A DNA stretch of 64,000 nucleotides from Stramonita haemastoma (GCA_030674155.1 CM060339.1:40357630-40421629), one strand, 5' to 3'; positions 48,976 through 61,159 are shown, counted from the stretch's first letter. Made by a program: numbers and translations. Notes: generated from the sequence alone by a model not told the origin.

Positions 48976-49245
48976 GTAAAGGTAAAGGTGTCCCATAACC
49001 TGTGTGGTTGTAGGGGAGGGAGGCGTCAGAGACCTCAGCTTCTCTAGGGGCCAGCATATTGAGGGCGGCGCCCCTCTCCTCTCCCTCGCTGCTTTACCTT
49101 CCCTGACCCTAAAGAGGGCAGGTACCCATTTACATCTGGGTGAACTGGGTGACTGTACTGAAGTCAAGGCGCGCAAACCGTCACCCATCCACTTGGTAAC
49201 CACGTTCGATGCTGCTTAACCTTAGCTTGGGGAAAGCGAGTGCTT
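48976..49245 (-). mobile_element. SINE family D, minus-strand copy
   Basis: On the plus strand: AAAGGTAAAGGTGTCCCATA, TTGAGGGCGGCGCCCCTCTC, CCATTTACATCTGGGTGAAC, then the 5S-like part in reverse (CGTCACCCATCCACTTGG, ACGTTCGATGCTGCTTAACC). The tRNA head is mostly lost. Confidence 0.82.
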
Positions 49246-49509
49246 ATGGTGGATTAAAAACAAAACAAAAACATATACAAGATCTCACCATTGCAAAACC
49301 CTGGAGATGTAGGTCTAGCCCAAAGTATCTTTGGTCTAGCCGAAGAACGAAAAAAGAAAGCGGTATTCTTATATCCTCCTGCCTAGGAACATCTAAGGGA
49401 AATCATGTCAAGTCTTATTCTTTATTTAAAACAGTAGTAGGCACCCATCAGTCTCGGAAGACTATGGAGTTGCGCTCTAGTCTTGTTTCATGCTGTTTGT
49501 TTGTTTCTT

Positions 49510-49648
49510 TTAATATAATTTTGTCATCCGCTCCTACCGGCACACAATGGCCTGCTCTTCGAAAGGCGGAACGGGGTTTTAACGTGTCTGCAAGATGTTC
49601 TGCGTGCGTTCGCACACGGGGCCTCGGTTTATAGTCTCATCCGAATGA
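49510..49648 (-). mobile_element. SINE family A, minus-strand fragment
   Basis: On the plus strand: CACCGG-like TACCGGCACACAATGGCC, AGATGTTCTGCGTGCGTTCG and GTTTATAGTCTCATCCGAAT. Confidence 0.7.
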
Positions 49649-49662
49649 TATTGACATTGTTC

Positions 49663-49778
49663 GATTTTTTTTCCCCGTCAAACTGGGAAGAAAGGGTGAG
49701 GCTGGGAATCGAACCCAGAACCTCACGGTTGACTTGTTGGCAGGCGAATGTCTTAACCATCCTGCCACTTTCCTTCCT
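49663..49778 (-). mobile_element. tRNA-derived SINE head, minus strand
   Basis: On the minus strand the segment reads AGTGGCAGGATGGTTAAGAC with CGCCTGCCAACAAG and TCTGGGTTCGATTCCCAGCC. That is a recognisable A box and B box. The acceptor ends do not pair, so it is called a SINE head rather than a tRNA gene. Confidence 0.5.
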
Positions 49779-49832
49779 AATTTAAAACAACAACCCAACA
49801 AAACCAAATAAACAAATACTCACCTCAGCTTT

Positions 49833-49899
49833 GTGCGCGTGGGTGCGCGCGCGCGCGCGCGCGCACACACATACACAAAAACACACACACACACACACA

Positions 49900-49955
<56 letters not shown>
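49833..49955. repeat. (GC)n then (CA)n alternating purine-pyrimidine tract
   Basis: GTGCGCGTGGGTGCGCGCGC continues as (GC)n for about 20 bp, then about 90 bp of (CA)n. It is a strong candidate for Z-DNA. Confidence 0.9.
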
Positions 49956-50266
49956 CCCCTAAGCCTTTACGAGTGGATTATTATTACTTAATACAAATAC
50001 CAGCACAACTGTGATGCCGCCTAGGTTCTGGTTGCTGGCCGGGCGTGCCAAAATCACAACAACAAAATAATACTGTAGTTATGATTATAGCTATGTAATG
50101 AGATAATTCAAATTGCAAAACAAAATGTTCTCAACAGTCCAAATTTTAGGGTGGGAATCTGAAATTTTGAAATTAAACAAGTAATTGAGAGTAAAATTTA
50201 AATGGAATTTTAAACAAAATGGTGTGGAACAGCTGTTTGTTTCAGGAGTACGGTAATGTGAGATTT

Positions 50267-50267
<1 letters not shown>

Positions 50268-50354
<87 letters not shown>

Positions 50355-50377
50355 CGAGCGTGCGTGCGTGCGTGCGT

Positions 50378-50467
<90 letters not shown>
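50268..50467. repeat. (GT)n microsatellite, about 200 bp
   Basis: Two (GT)n arrays are split by GCGTGCGAGCGTGCG-type sequence near 50,350-50,380. Confidence 0.95.
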
Positions 50468-50468
<1 letters not shown>

Positions 50469-50727
50469 CTTCTTCTTCTTGCTCTCCTTCTTCTTCTTAA
50501 TCCTTACAAAGTCTTTTCACCAAAACGTGAGATTAGACCCCGCCATTTTTTTTTTTCTTCTTTATTTCGACGATAATGGAATACGCACTCATGTGCTTTT
50601 TTTTTTTAACATCATCACAATGCAGAAAGTGTTGATTAAAAAAAAAAAGGTTGTCTTTCAAATATGATATTTAGTGTGTCCCAATTAATATGGTTGAGGA
50701 CCCAACCCTGGGTCCATTCTGTTTGGC

Positions 50728-50932
50728 CCCTTGGCTTCAGTACAGTCCCCAGTTCACCCAGCTGTAAATGGGTACCTGCCCTCTTTAGGGTCAGGGAAGG
50801 TAAAGCAGCGAGGGAGAGGAGATGGGCGCCACTGCCCTCAACATGCTGGCCCCTAGAGAAGCTGAGGTCTCTGACGCCTTGCTCACCCACGACCACACAG
50901 ATTATGGAACACTTTTACCTTCACCTTCACCT
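50728..50932 (+). mobile_element. SINE family D, 5'-truncated copy
   Basis: CCTTGGCTTCAGTACAGTCC, GTTCACCCAGCTGTAAATGG, GGGCGCCACTGCCCTCAACA and GACCACACAGATTATGG, then a CCTTCACC tail. The tRNA head and 5S-like block are missing. Confidence 0.8.
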
Positions 50933-51149
50933 ATGAGTGTATAACTTTGATATCATGTTGACCAGTAGTCTGGCCGTATCACACAGGGGTCTGAACAAAT
51001 CAGGGTGGCTGGACCCTTGTTGATACTGAAACAGGTCACACAATAACAAGAGCATCAAGCTCACCCCTGTCATCAAATGTCAGACCTGAACTGAACTTTC
51101 GTAACATCATTATCGTCTGTCTTAGTCGTCTTCACCTGTTAAGTTGTAG

Positions 51150-51720
51150 GAGCAGAAAGAAAGAAAGAAAGAGAAAGAAAGAAAGAAAGAAAGAATGAAT
51201 GAATGAAATGAATGAATGAATGAAATGAATGAATGAATGAAAAAATGAAAGGAAGAAAGAAAGAAAGAAACTAAGAAAGAAAGAAAGGAGAAAGGAAAGG
51301 AAAAGAAAGAACGGAAAAAGAAAAAACAAAAAAGAAAGAAACAAGCTCAGACAGATAGAAACTGACAGCTAGACAGACAGTCAGACTGACTACAGATAAA
51401 CAGACAGACGGAAAGACAGATAGACAGACGACTGACAGACAGACAGACAGGCAGACGGAAAGACAGACAGACGGAAAGACAGGACAGACAGACAGACAGA
51501 CAGACAGAAAGAAGAAGAAAGAAAATGAATGGGGAAAAGACCACAATAAAAACCAAACAAAAAATCAAAAGCATAAAAACAAAGAAAGAACTTCAGAAAG
51601 AAAGGAACAAAAGGAAAAAAATCGAAAGAAAGGAATAAAGAAAGAAAAAAGAAGCAACGAAAAAACAAACGAATAAACAACAAACAAAAAAAACCTCGAG
51701 AAGTGAGAAAGAAAAAAAAC
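51150..51720. repeat. Purine-rich (AAAG)n, (AATG)n and (GACA)n arrays
   Basis: A/G-rich tetranucleotide repeats cover 51,155-51,345 and 51,590-51,720. (CAGA)n-type repeats lie between, at 51,350-51,510. Confidence 0.88.
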
Positions 51721-51857
51721 CCTCTCACATATTAACAACCACAGACCCACTTACCTCACTTTCTGATTTCTCCTCTGCTATCATAATTTTATCATTACGA
51801 TGAGTGCGTATCAGCTTCAGTTATCAGTTCTTATGATTAAAAGAAAATTATTATATA

Positions 51858-52238
51858 CCACTTTATGTCATAACAGATTTCTCTGCTTGAAATTCGGGCT
51901 GCTCTCCCCGGGGAGAGCGCGTCGCCACAAGTGCAGCGCCTACCCATCATTTCTTTTTTTTTCCCCCTGTCTGCAACTGTATTTTGTTTCCCTATCAGAG
52001 TGGCTTTTTCTTCTACAGAATTTTGCCAGGGACAACCCCCTTGTTGCCGTGGGTTCTTTTACGTGCGCTAAATAATGATGTGTAACACACGGGATCTCGG
52101 TTTATCGTCTCCTCCGAAAGACTAGCGCCCAGACCACCACTCATGGTCTAATGGATGGGGGAAAGTTTTGGGCCCAAACCGTATTCAAACCACCGCACAT
52201 TCCGACCCGGACTTTTCGCTTTCTAGGCAAGGCGCGTT
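51858..52238 (-). mobile_element. SINE family B, minus-strand copy split by a family C insertion
   Basis: On the plus strand: AGATTTCTCTGCTTGAAATT, GTTTCCCTATCAGAGTGGCT, ACCACTCATGGTCTAATGGA and TTTTCGCTTTCTAGGCAAGG. The remaining head (CTTACCTCCTAGACCACCGA) lies beyond the inserted element, at 52,550-52,570. Confidence 0.85.
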
Positions 52239-52239
52239 A

Positions 52240-52538
52240 GCCACCGCTGTAGCCTAGTGGTTAGGGCGTTGGACTCGTAATCTAAAGGTTGCTGGTTCGA
52301 TCCCAGCTTTCGGCTATGGCGTTGTGCCCTTGGAAAAGGCACTTTACGGCTATTTTCTCACCCCACCCAGGTGTAAAAGGGGTACCAACCTTGTGTTGGG
52401 GGCTAACCCTGCGATAGACTGGCGTCCTATCCAGGGGGGAGTCTATGACTCTCAGTCGCTTAACGCCGCAGAAACCGGGATAATCACCGGCCTGATGAGC
52501 CTTAGGCTCGGGACAGACTTGAACTTTAACTTTAACCA
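52240..52538 (+). mobile_element. SINE family C nested inside the family B copy
   Basis: The full element runs from GCTGTAGCCTAGTGGTTAGG through GGTTCGATCCCAGC and the core to a CTTTAACTTTAACC tail. Target duplications GGCAAGGCGCGTTA (52,226-52,239) and GGCAAGGCGCCTTA (52,539-52,552), 13 of 14 identical, bracket it. Confidence 0.92.
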
Positions 52539-53413
52539 GGCAAGGCGCCTTACCTCCTAGACCACCGATCCGTGTTTCTCCTCCTAGGCGTTGTTGTTGT
52601 CAGATGGACACCGCCTCTCCCTCACCTTCCTGAGGAGTGGTTGGGGCACTGCACTGCACTGCACTGTACTGCCGGGAACTCTCTACTCCAGGCCGTGTCC
52701 CTTGGGCAAGTGGAGCCTGGCGGAGCCCATCCCTCTCCAGGTACTGGGTGCATGCTGGGTATGTTTTTTTTCTTAATCCGTTGAACGTTGACGTCGATTA
52801 CAGGATCTTATCATTGATCTTCAGCGTGTATATTTACACGGAGAGAATTATAAAAGAACGGTCCCATGCGCGTGAATGATTTGAATGGGAGCGTGTTTGT
52901 TTTTTTTGATTTACAAAATCCAGAGGTATGCAAATTCCTTATGTTATCATCATTGTTATCACCAGTGGAGTGGGCACTTTAAGTTGACCACGGATATCAT
53001 TAAAAAAAAAAAATCCCTAATCTGTTCCACCAGAGACCGCTGCTGAGAGAGAGATCGAAACGCAAGACTTCATGGACCAACAGGGCAGAGGTCAAATGCT
53101 GCACACGTCCCCTCAACTGCTGTGTCCGTCAGATGGATCTCTACAGCCCAGTCTCTGCAGCACAGGCAGCAGTAGCCTACACTGCAGGCAGGTCCTCCGA
53201 GCTGAGGAACAGCTTCGGGTCCCGGCAACTGGGGTGGGGTCGTTGTTGATTGTTGTTGTTGTTGAGATTGTACTGTAGTCCAGAGGAGATATCCGATTTT
53301 AGGGACTGTGGCAGGCCTCACCTCAACTCATCCTACTTTGGTGCCACGGGCTACCTTAGAAATAGTGCGATACTTTAGCGACAGTTCTATTCAAGCATAT
53401 GCATGCTGTGTGA

Positions 53414-53414
53414 G

Positions 53415-53445
<31 letters not shown>

Positions 53446-53583
53446 TATTATTATTATTATTATTATTATTTGATTGTTGTTGTTTGTTGTTGTTGTTGTT
53501 GTTGTTATCATCATCATCATCATCATCATTTCATCTTTCATCATCATCATTCATCATCATCATCATTATTTGTTATCATTATG

Positions 53584-53617
<34 letters not shown>

Positions 53618-53845
53618 AGATGATGATGATGATGATGATGATGATTGGGGTGGGGTCTGGCCAGGTCCTCTTTTTCAATGTAAACAAGTTATTCGGGGTT
53701 GGTGCGGGGACCAAATTGCAAGCGGACGTATTCATAATAATAATGATAACATGACGACGACAACAGCAGTATTAGCGGTAAAAATGATGATGATGATAAT
53801 AATAATAATAATGTTAATAATAATAACGATGACGACGACGACACG

Positions 53846-53934
<89 letters not shown>

Positions 53935-53940
53935 GAGAAG
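53414..53940. repeat. Trinucleotide arrays (ATT)n, (GTT)n, (ATC)n, (GAT)n, (AAT)n
   Basis: (ATT)n 53,414-53,470, (GTT)n 53,475-53,505, (ATC)n 53,506-53,580, (GAT)n 53,584-53,645 and (AAT)n 53,785-53,935. The central (ATC)n and (GAT)n blocks are inverted relative to each other. Confidence 0.93.
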
Positions 53941-54479
53941 TGAAATGTAAAAAAAACACACACACAAAAACCCAGTGTGTTGTTGATCATAAGGGTTTGT
54001 GAAACAAAAGAATATCTCGGACAATATTGCTTCGTACCAATAATTTTTGTCTTTTTTTTTTCCGTGAAGGTTTGGTTTGTTTTGCATGAGGTTATTTTTG
54101 TCTTGGGAGTTCTTATTCATCTATGAAATGATATAGAAAAAGGGAATTATGAGTGAGGAGTGAAGTGTGTTTGTATTGTAACCATTATGTCAATCTATGA
54201 TTTCACTCTTAATTTATTAGAATAAGGGAACCTTTTTTTTAAAAGTCATTTGAAAACGTTGCATGGGTCTGTGCAAAAGATTTTGTCTGCTTGTAATCCA
54301 AAAGATGGGCAGTGAGCAGAAAAGCCATTTTAATTTCACTGACGTGACTGGGACTATTACTTGCGATCTTTACAACAGGGGTCTGGGGGAAGAAAGAGGT
54401 GGTGGAGGGGGTACCGTCAAAGGAAGGCTCTTTAAAAGGTGCAAAATTAGAATAGTCTAACCATCTTAGTGATCTTGAC

Positions 54480-54915
54480 CTCCTTTCCCCCCCACTAGGC
54501 AGTCATGTGCACCACTAACTTCGGAGCCTTGTTGAGCGAACGGTGGGCAATGTTAAAACTAGTTGCACACATTTTCAGCCCTCGGTGACGCCTCGAGTCA
54601 ATATGCATTGCTTCTTCTCATTTCTGCAACTGTCAAAATCGCTTCCAAACGCACTTTTACGGGTTTTTTTGTCAAGTTTTTCTATCGCCAAATCTTCTGC
54701 CTCGGCAGCCAAATGTGACGTCAGATTTCTAGCATCCAACCAAAAGAGAGGAATCGTTGCACTCCTCTCGCTTCATCCGGGTCTTTCTGCAATCAGCTGT
54801 TACTGGGTTAACTCGTAGGGTAGAGGAGGTGGCGTAGAACTGTAAAATCTTTAGCTTCAAATTTCAAGAAGACTTAGGAGTAAACTTCACATTTTTTTAC
54901 ACGATCTGTGATCAG
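54480..54915 (+). promoter_or_regulatory. Putative promoter and non-coding first exon of an unidentified plus-strand gene
   Basis: The stretch is unique, relatively CpG-rich and free of repeats. Seen: a palindromic CRE, TGACGTCA, at 54,716-54,723 and several CG dinucleotides around 54,520-54,800. A strong donor CAG|GTAAGA (54,915/54,916) comes about 190 bp after the CRE and is followed by T-rich, intron-like DNA. No start codon with a meaningful frame precedes the donor, so the exon would be 5' UTR. The coding part would lie to the right of the window or be unrecognised. Confidence 0.4.
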
Positions 54916-56871
54916 GTAAGAATTGTGCGCGCGTTGATGTATGCTGTATGGTGCGATCGCTGTTGGTTCGTGCTGTCTTTGTACTGAAGTTTCTGACCGC
55001 ATTTTGGGGTATCTCGGGCGCCATGATCGGCCATGCTTGTTTGTCGAGTATTCGTCCAAGGTCGCCGGCTCCAGAGTTTCATATTGACAGGATGAAGTTA
55101 TGATATTGTTTATAAATTAAAAACAGTGTAGCTGCTGTATCAAGCATGCATATTTTTTTTCTGTGTGTCAGAACTTGATCCATGTGCGTTTTGTTACAGC
55201 TTTTGTGTCCTATCTGTTTGCTGTCGTCTGCTCGAATTTTTTTTTTTTTTAAACAAAGAACATGTAGTCCTCGTGCGTTGATCCCAGAGTGCACCTTAGA
55301 GAAAGATGATTAATAATTCATGACTTTTTTTTTTTTTTTTTTTTCATCCTGCCCTTAGTGTGCATTTTGAAAAAAAATCAGTTGTTTGTGAGATTTTAAC
55401 TCATTAGTAGCCTAAACAATTTCATAAAACCAGATGAGGGGAAAAAGTCAGTCACAAAGTTAGCCTAATTTTGATACAATGATAGTGATTATGCTCTTAC
55501 TTAGTCAGTGTTTCACAGGTAGGTTTTTTTTTAATGCAGAAAATAAGTTTATAAAAAAATCAGCAAAAATGTTTTTTTTAATGTTAAAACAACACAGAAA
55601 AGCACCATTGATTCTTGAATGTGCATTAAAAATTAAAGTCAGTTGTTAATTCAGAGTTTAGAGTTTAGACAGATTTGAGGTTAGGCCTTACTTTCCTAAG
55701 GCAATTTTACTTAGTGTATAATTACTTTTAGGGCAAATGTATTTTGACACTCTTTTAAGCCTTATCATTTTTGTTTTTCTTTTTTGTTGGTTCTTTTTGG
55801 TTGTTTTGTGGGTTTTTTTGGTGTGTTTGATGGATACTCATTAGTCATTGACCTATTTTAAGTATTTACTGTAGTTAGCATGCCTAGATACTAAGATATT
55901 ACTAATATGCCATGAACTATTTTTGCTTATATAAGTTATTAAAATAATTCACTATGAATTATTAATTGTTGGCCTATTAAATACTCCTGGTAGAGAAGGT
56001 GATTGAAATAATCAACATTTAGGGTTTTTTTTTTGTTAATAGTTCTTTCCAAGAGATGTCTGAATTAAGTCTACACAGCCATCAATTGGCCAAAAGAATG
56101 CTGAGCATCTAATAAAAGCAAAATTGTGCATAATTCTTACAAGTTACATGTTAACAAGAAAATGAAAAGTAATGTACTATGCAGCTTTGCAAATTGTCCT
56201 TCCCAACTTGCACAATATTGACAGTTTCAGAGTTTGAGTTTTTGTTTTCAAGTCCTGAATTGAAAGCAAACAAAAAACCCTCTAGAACCTCTTTTTTTTA
56301 TTCTGTGGTAATAAAATGCTAACTTAGTAACTCTTAGTCTTATTAAAGTTATTTCGTCTCTGTCCTTTAAAAAAATGTTTAGAATACATACTGCAGTTTG
56401 AATCAGCTCTAAGGCAACGTTTGAGTATTCATTTATAATAAATTATATGAAAAGAAAAAGAGTGATCCTTTTTATCTTCACTCTTTGAAAAGATCAGTAC
56501 CTTTATTTTTTGTACATATTAATTTTTTTAATATTTATCATTGAATACATTTCTGAGTAGGCACTACTACTGTGTGTCTCTAGAACCTCAGTTCTTTTTT
56601 TGTTTGTATTTTTTGTGGATTATTAAACAAAAAAACCCTATTAATACTGTAACTTTATAAATCAAATTATAGGGAGACAGGCTGTTGAGTTTTCCATTTC
56701 GTGTCTAGTCAGTAATGAGTAATTTCATGACTTTTGATATTTCAATTTCATTTTTTCGGTTAAAAAAACGGCTTTGTGTTGAATATGAAAAAGTATAATC
56801 TACAGCTTGGCATGTCTCATTGTCTGTTGGTTCATGAAACTGTATCAGTGTACAGTGTAAAAGGTAAAGCC

Positions 56872-57155
56872 ACTAAAGGTAAAGGTGTCCCATAACATGT
56901 GGTCATAGGGGAGTGAGGCATCTGAGTCCTCAGCTTCTCTAGGGGCCAGCATGTTTGAGGGCAGTGCCATCTCCTCTCCCGCACTGCTTTACCTTCCCTG
57001 ACCCTAAAGAGGGGAGATCTATACCCATTTACAGCTGGGAGAACTGTACTGTAGCCAAGGCATGCAAACGGTCACTCTCCAGTTGGCAACCACGCTCGAT
57101 GCTGCTCAACTTGACCGGGGAAAGTGAGCGCTCTGACCACTGAGCTATCCCATCC
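56872..57155 (-). mobile_element. SINE family D, full minus-strand copy
   Basis: On the plus strand: AAAGGTAAAGGTGTCCCATA, CTAGGGGCCAGCATGTTTGA, CATTTACAGCTGGGAGAACT, the 5S-like ACGCTCGATGCTGCTCAACT and the tRNA head GAGCGCTCTGACCACTGAGC. It shows a single, unduplicated head. Confidence 0.85.
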
Positions 57156-57741
57156 CCGTCCCTATAGTGTATGTCATCAAAACAAAAAAACAACCCCCCC
57201 CCCCCCAACCCAATTATACACATGTTTAACTAGGCAAACAAAACCCGACAAAACAAGAAAACCAGACTAGAAACAAACAAAAAACAAAATCTCCAGACAT
57301 GTGTGCAATAAACAAATTTAACCTACCAGTTTAATAACCAATATTCTGTTTAATTAACCATTATGTTCTTTATTGTGATTGCAGTGTGCAGTTATATTAA
57401 ACATGGAATTGGTTTGCAGAGTGTTTGTTTTGCTTTTACAGCATTAGCCAAACCTAAATTAAGTAAATTTTTATTCAAATTCTGGCTGGTTCCCAAGGGG
57501 TTAACATTGTGGTCTTGATGTAGGTTAAAAGAAAAAAAATCCCAAGTTTTAAAAATTTCTTTCTTTGATTCTTTCCCTCTTCTTATTTTAGTTTTTCGTT
57601 CTTTCTGTATTTTTTTAACGTGTAGACTGTCTCTCTTTCAATCTTTAATTTTATTTATTTCCCTTTTCTGTTTAAATAATTTTAAGACTCATTTTTCACT
57701 TTTTTTTTTTTTTTAGTCTTTGTTTTTCGTTTTTCTTTGTG

Positions 57742-57750
57742 AATCTCTCT

Positions 57751-57822
<72 letters not shown>

Positions 57823-57895
57823 CTCTCTTCTTCTTTCTTTCTCTTCCCCCCCCCCTCTCTCTCTCTCTCTCTCTCCCTCTCTCTTCTCCTCTTTA
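57742..57895. repeat. (CT)n microsatellite
   Basis: About 150 bp of (CT)n with small interruptions. Confidence 0.93.
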
Positions 57896-59043
57896 GTAAT
57901 ATAGTTTCTTTCTGTAACATATATTTTTTTATTCCTTCCTAATTTTTCCCTTTTACTGTTTTAGTGTGTTGAAATAGTTTTATCAGCATATCACATTTTA
58001 TAATTTCCAGACTCACTTCTGAACTGGGCATTTCTACTTTTCAGAAATTGTCCAGTGTTGTTTAAGGTTGTTATTTTTTCTCCAAATAATATAGCAGGAA
58101 AAGCCATTTTCCGGAATGGAAATTGCCAGCAATGTTGTTGTTTTTTCTCCTGAAAATGAGAGATCTGCTTGAAATAATAACTGAATATTTGTAATAGAGT
58201 CAACTTAGAAAAAATGTGTATTAAATAAAGAATTTATGTTGTACATGTGTGGAAAGCCTTTTCTGTTTTCACCATGTATATTTTTATCTTTAAGTTGACT
58301 GGAAGTTTGCTTAAAAGTTAAATAGATAGGTAGATAAGAAGCTGTGTATTTCAGATTTCAAATGTAGACCTTTGCTGATAAAAACAGTCTTTTAAAAACA
58401 AAACCTTGCAAAACACCATAACGGAAATTTGTTATACTAATACAGTAATAGTAATAGCAGTTTGCTACTTCGATACAATAGAGCAGTTAATTGTCTTTAA
58501 TTGTTGATTGATATCAGATATAATTAAGTACATTAACTTTTAAAAATGTCTATTACTTAAGATCTTAAATTTCAATCTGCAGTTTTATAGAGTAAATGCA
58601 GAACTCCTCAAATCCATGCATATTTTCAAAGTTGGAACACAACTACCTTAATGGTGGGCAAATACAGCCAAATAATGAAATCTTACCTTTGGTTCAAGAA
58701 CTTTAGATAACAGAAGAAAAAATGTGTACTCTTGTTAGCAAGAAATTGTGAAGAAAATTAGAAAATATCCCCCAACCCCCTCTCCCCCCCCCCAAAAAAA
58801 AAAAATTGACAAAACAAATCAAAACCAAAACAAAGATAATCGTAGGTCTTATGTTATTGACTTTATACTTGAAATTGTTGGTGTTGATTAGAATGTGAGC
58901 ATTAATGATGTCATGCAGATGCACAGAGAAACAAATGAATCTAACCACATCTGGACATCATCCTTCAAGTTGGAATGCAACCACTAAATGGTGGTGGGGG
59001 GTGGGGGTGGATAATGGTCACCTTATTATAATAAGTTAACTTA

Positions 59044-59243
59044 AAATTATATGCAAATATGAAAATCATAATTATATGCAAAAATGAAAATCATAATTAT
59101 ATGCAAAAATGAAAATCATAATTATATGCAAATATGAAAATCATAATTATATGCAAAAATGAAAATCATAATTATATGCAAATATGAAAATCATAATTAT
59201 ATGCAAATATGAAAATCATAATTATATGCAAAAATGAAAATTC
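59044..59243 (+). repeat. 25-bp AT-rich satellite, 8 units, with ATGCAAAT motifs
   Basis: Eight near-identical 25-bp units contain AATTATATGCAAA(A/T)ATGA. Four carry ATGCAAAT, the POU-domain octamer; four carry ATGCAAAA. Confidence 0.93.
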
Positions 59244-59329
59244 ACCCTTGGTGACTCAGGGCCTACTTATAAACGTAAGGTGTGGAGGTGGGAATCTAGA
59301 TGTCTAGTAATGCCTACTACTAAGTACTA

Positions 59330-59905
59330 TAATCAATATTAGTAAAATTGTACGTAGTATAGTGTAGTGTACAACATAGTAAAATTGTACTGTATATAGT
59401 GTAGTGTATCAACATAGTAAAATTGTACTGTAGTATAGTGTAGTGTATCAACATAGTTAGTAAAATTGTACTGTAGTAAGTGTAGTGTATCAACATAGTT
59501 AGTAAAATTGTACGTAGTATAGAGTAGTGTATCAACATAGTAAAATTGTACTGTAGTATAGTGTAGTGTATCAACATAGTTAGTAAAATTGTACTGTAGT
59601 ATAGTGTAGTGTATCAACATAGTTAGTAAAATTGTACTGTAGCATAGTGTAGTGTATCAACATAGTAAAATTGTACTGTAGCATAGTGTAGTGTACAACA
59701 TAGTAAAATTGTACTGTAGTATAGTGTAGTGTATCAACATAGTAAAATTGTACTGTAGTATAGTGTAGTGTATCAACATAGTTAGTAAATTGTACTGTAG
59801 ATAGTGTAGTGTATCAACATAGTAAATTGTACTGTAGTATAGTGTAGTGTTGATCAACATAGTAAAATTGTACTGTAGTATAGAGTAGTGTATCAAGATA
59901 TACGG
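59330..59905 (+). repeat. 36-44-bp minisatellite, about 14 units
   Basis: Units contain GTAGTGTATCAACATAGT and AAAATTGTACTGTAGTATA; half have an extra TTAG. The open frames through it are repeat artefacts. Confidence 0.92.
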
Positions 59906-60114
59906 CCTTATCATTGTATGGTCTAGTCACAGTCTTCTATAACTATCTTCCTCAGTATGCTGGAAGTGTGGAGTGTAGACTGAAGTTGTGATGGTTTTGT
60001 TTGTGCTCAAGCGAACAGATTGTAGTCCAGTCTTCAAATTGAGGTGGGAGTTCCTTTATGAATCAGTGTCATTAGAAAACTAGAAATATATCATTATAAT
60101 GCTAAATTGTCATC

Positions 60115-60194
60115 GTTCTCTGTTTCTGTCTCTGAGTCTCTGTCTGTCTGTCTGTCTCTGTCTGCCTGTTTGTCTGTCTGTCTCTGTCTCTCTG

Positions 60195-60225
<31 letters not shown>

Positions 60226-60235
60226 GTCTGTCTCT

Positions 60236-60315
<80 letters not shown>
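60115..60315. repeat. (TCTG)n and (CT)n arrays
   Basis: (TCTG)n to about 60,235, then (CT)n to 60,315. Confidence 0.92.
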
Positions 60316-60317
<2 letters not shown>

Positions 60318-60599
60318 TTTTTGTTAATTGTGAACAGTGAATTGAAGAGCAGGTAGAATTTAGAAACTTAGTAAGTGATAGTATACTAATACGGAATAAT
60401 AAGAGCTAGTTTTATTGTTAGTTTTATTGTTAGTCTAATATAAAAAAAAGAAATATATATTATAAACTGTAATTGATCCCATTATAAATATCATTAGTAT
60501 TTTATTGTTTTGACAGATTGCTTTTTTTTTTCACGAACACCAGCTAGAGCCCAGAGATTTACCAATGGTGAGATTTTGCACACATGACTCATTGACTTC

Positions 60600-60795
60600 C
60601 TCTGAAGTCAGTATGGCTGCCTATATGGCGAGGTACTTGAAAACAGTCATACAATGATGATACACGCAAACTTCTCATTCAGTGTGCAATTTCAATCTCA
60701 CGGTGATTCCCAGGTGGGATTAGTGAGTCAGGGTGCACATTCTGGGTGACCCCCCAGAGTGTTAAGCTGGGGAACAACAACAACAACAACTCATT
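60600..60795 (+). mobile_element. Family G repeat, intact copy
   Basis: CTCTGAAGTCAGTATGGCTG, AGGTACTTGAAAACAGTCAT, TCAATCTCACGGTGATTCCC, GTGCACATTCTGGGTGACCC, GTGTTAAGCTGGGGAAC and a (CAA)n tail. It is the uninterrupted reference for 22,690-23,337. Confidence 0.75.
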
Positions 60796-61159
60796 GACTG
60801 TTTTGCCAACCTTCGTGAACAAGGTAGCCATATCCAGACTTCAGGAAACAAGAATATTTCTAATAGTAAATCTTAAGATTTGCTATAAAAAAAAATGCAG
60901 GCAAATGGACTGCGAAGGCAGACAGTAAGCAAGAGAGAGATGGTAGATCTATAAGAAAAAAGACAGAGTGATAGAAAAGAGGAAATCTTTGGCACAGAAA
61001 TTTGAAAAGGTGGGGATGCTATTTTTACCGAAAAAGTCCCCAGCACCGCCACAGGGGAGATAAACAAATTTCACTCAGGAAGAAAATTGGTGCACTTCAG
61101 TATTCAACAGAATTTTGAGTGAAATTTTGTTTTAACAGTGCCTAATTATGATTTAAAAT

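Larger units (their letters stand above)
54916..58640 (+). other. AT-rich intron-like DNA
   Basis: No gene was recognised. It is T-rich on the plus strand with few SINEs, only the family D copy at 56,872 and a (CT)n block at 57,742-57,890. GC-rich bases at 54,930-55,080, with GCGCCATGATCGGCCATG, may still belong to the promoter. Confidence 0.45.

Noticed and set aside
54874..55059. Minus-strand 61-residue frame across the putative 5' UTR donor
   Set aside because: No similarity; explained by low stop density in a CpG-rich promoter region.
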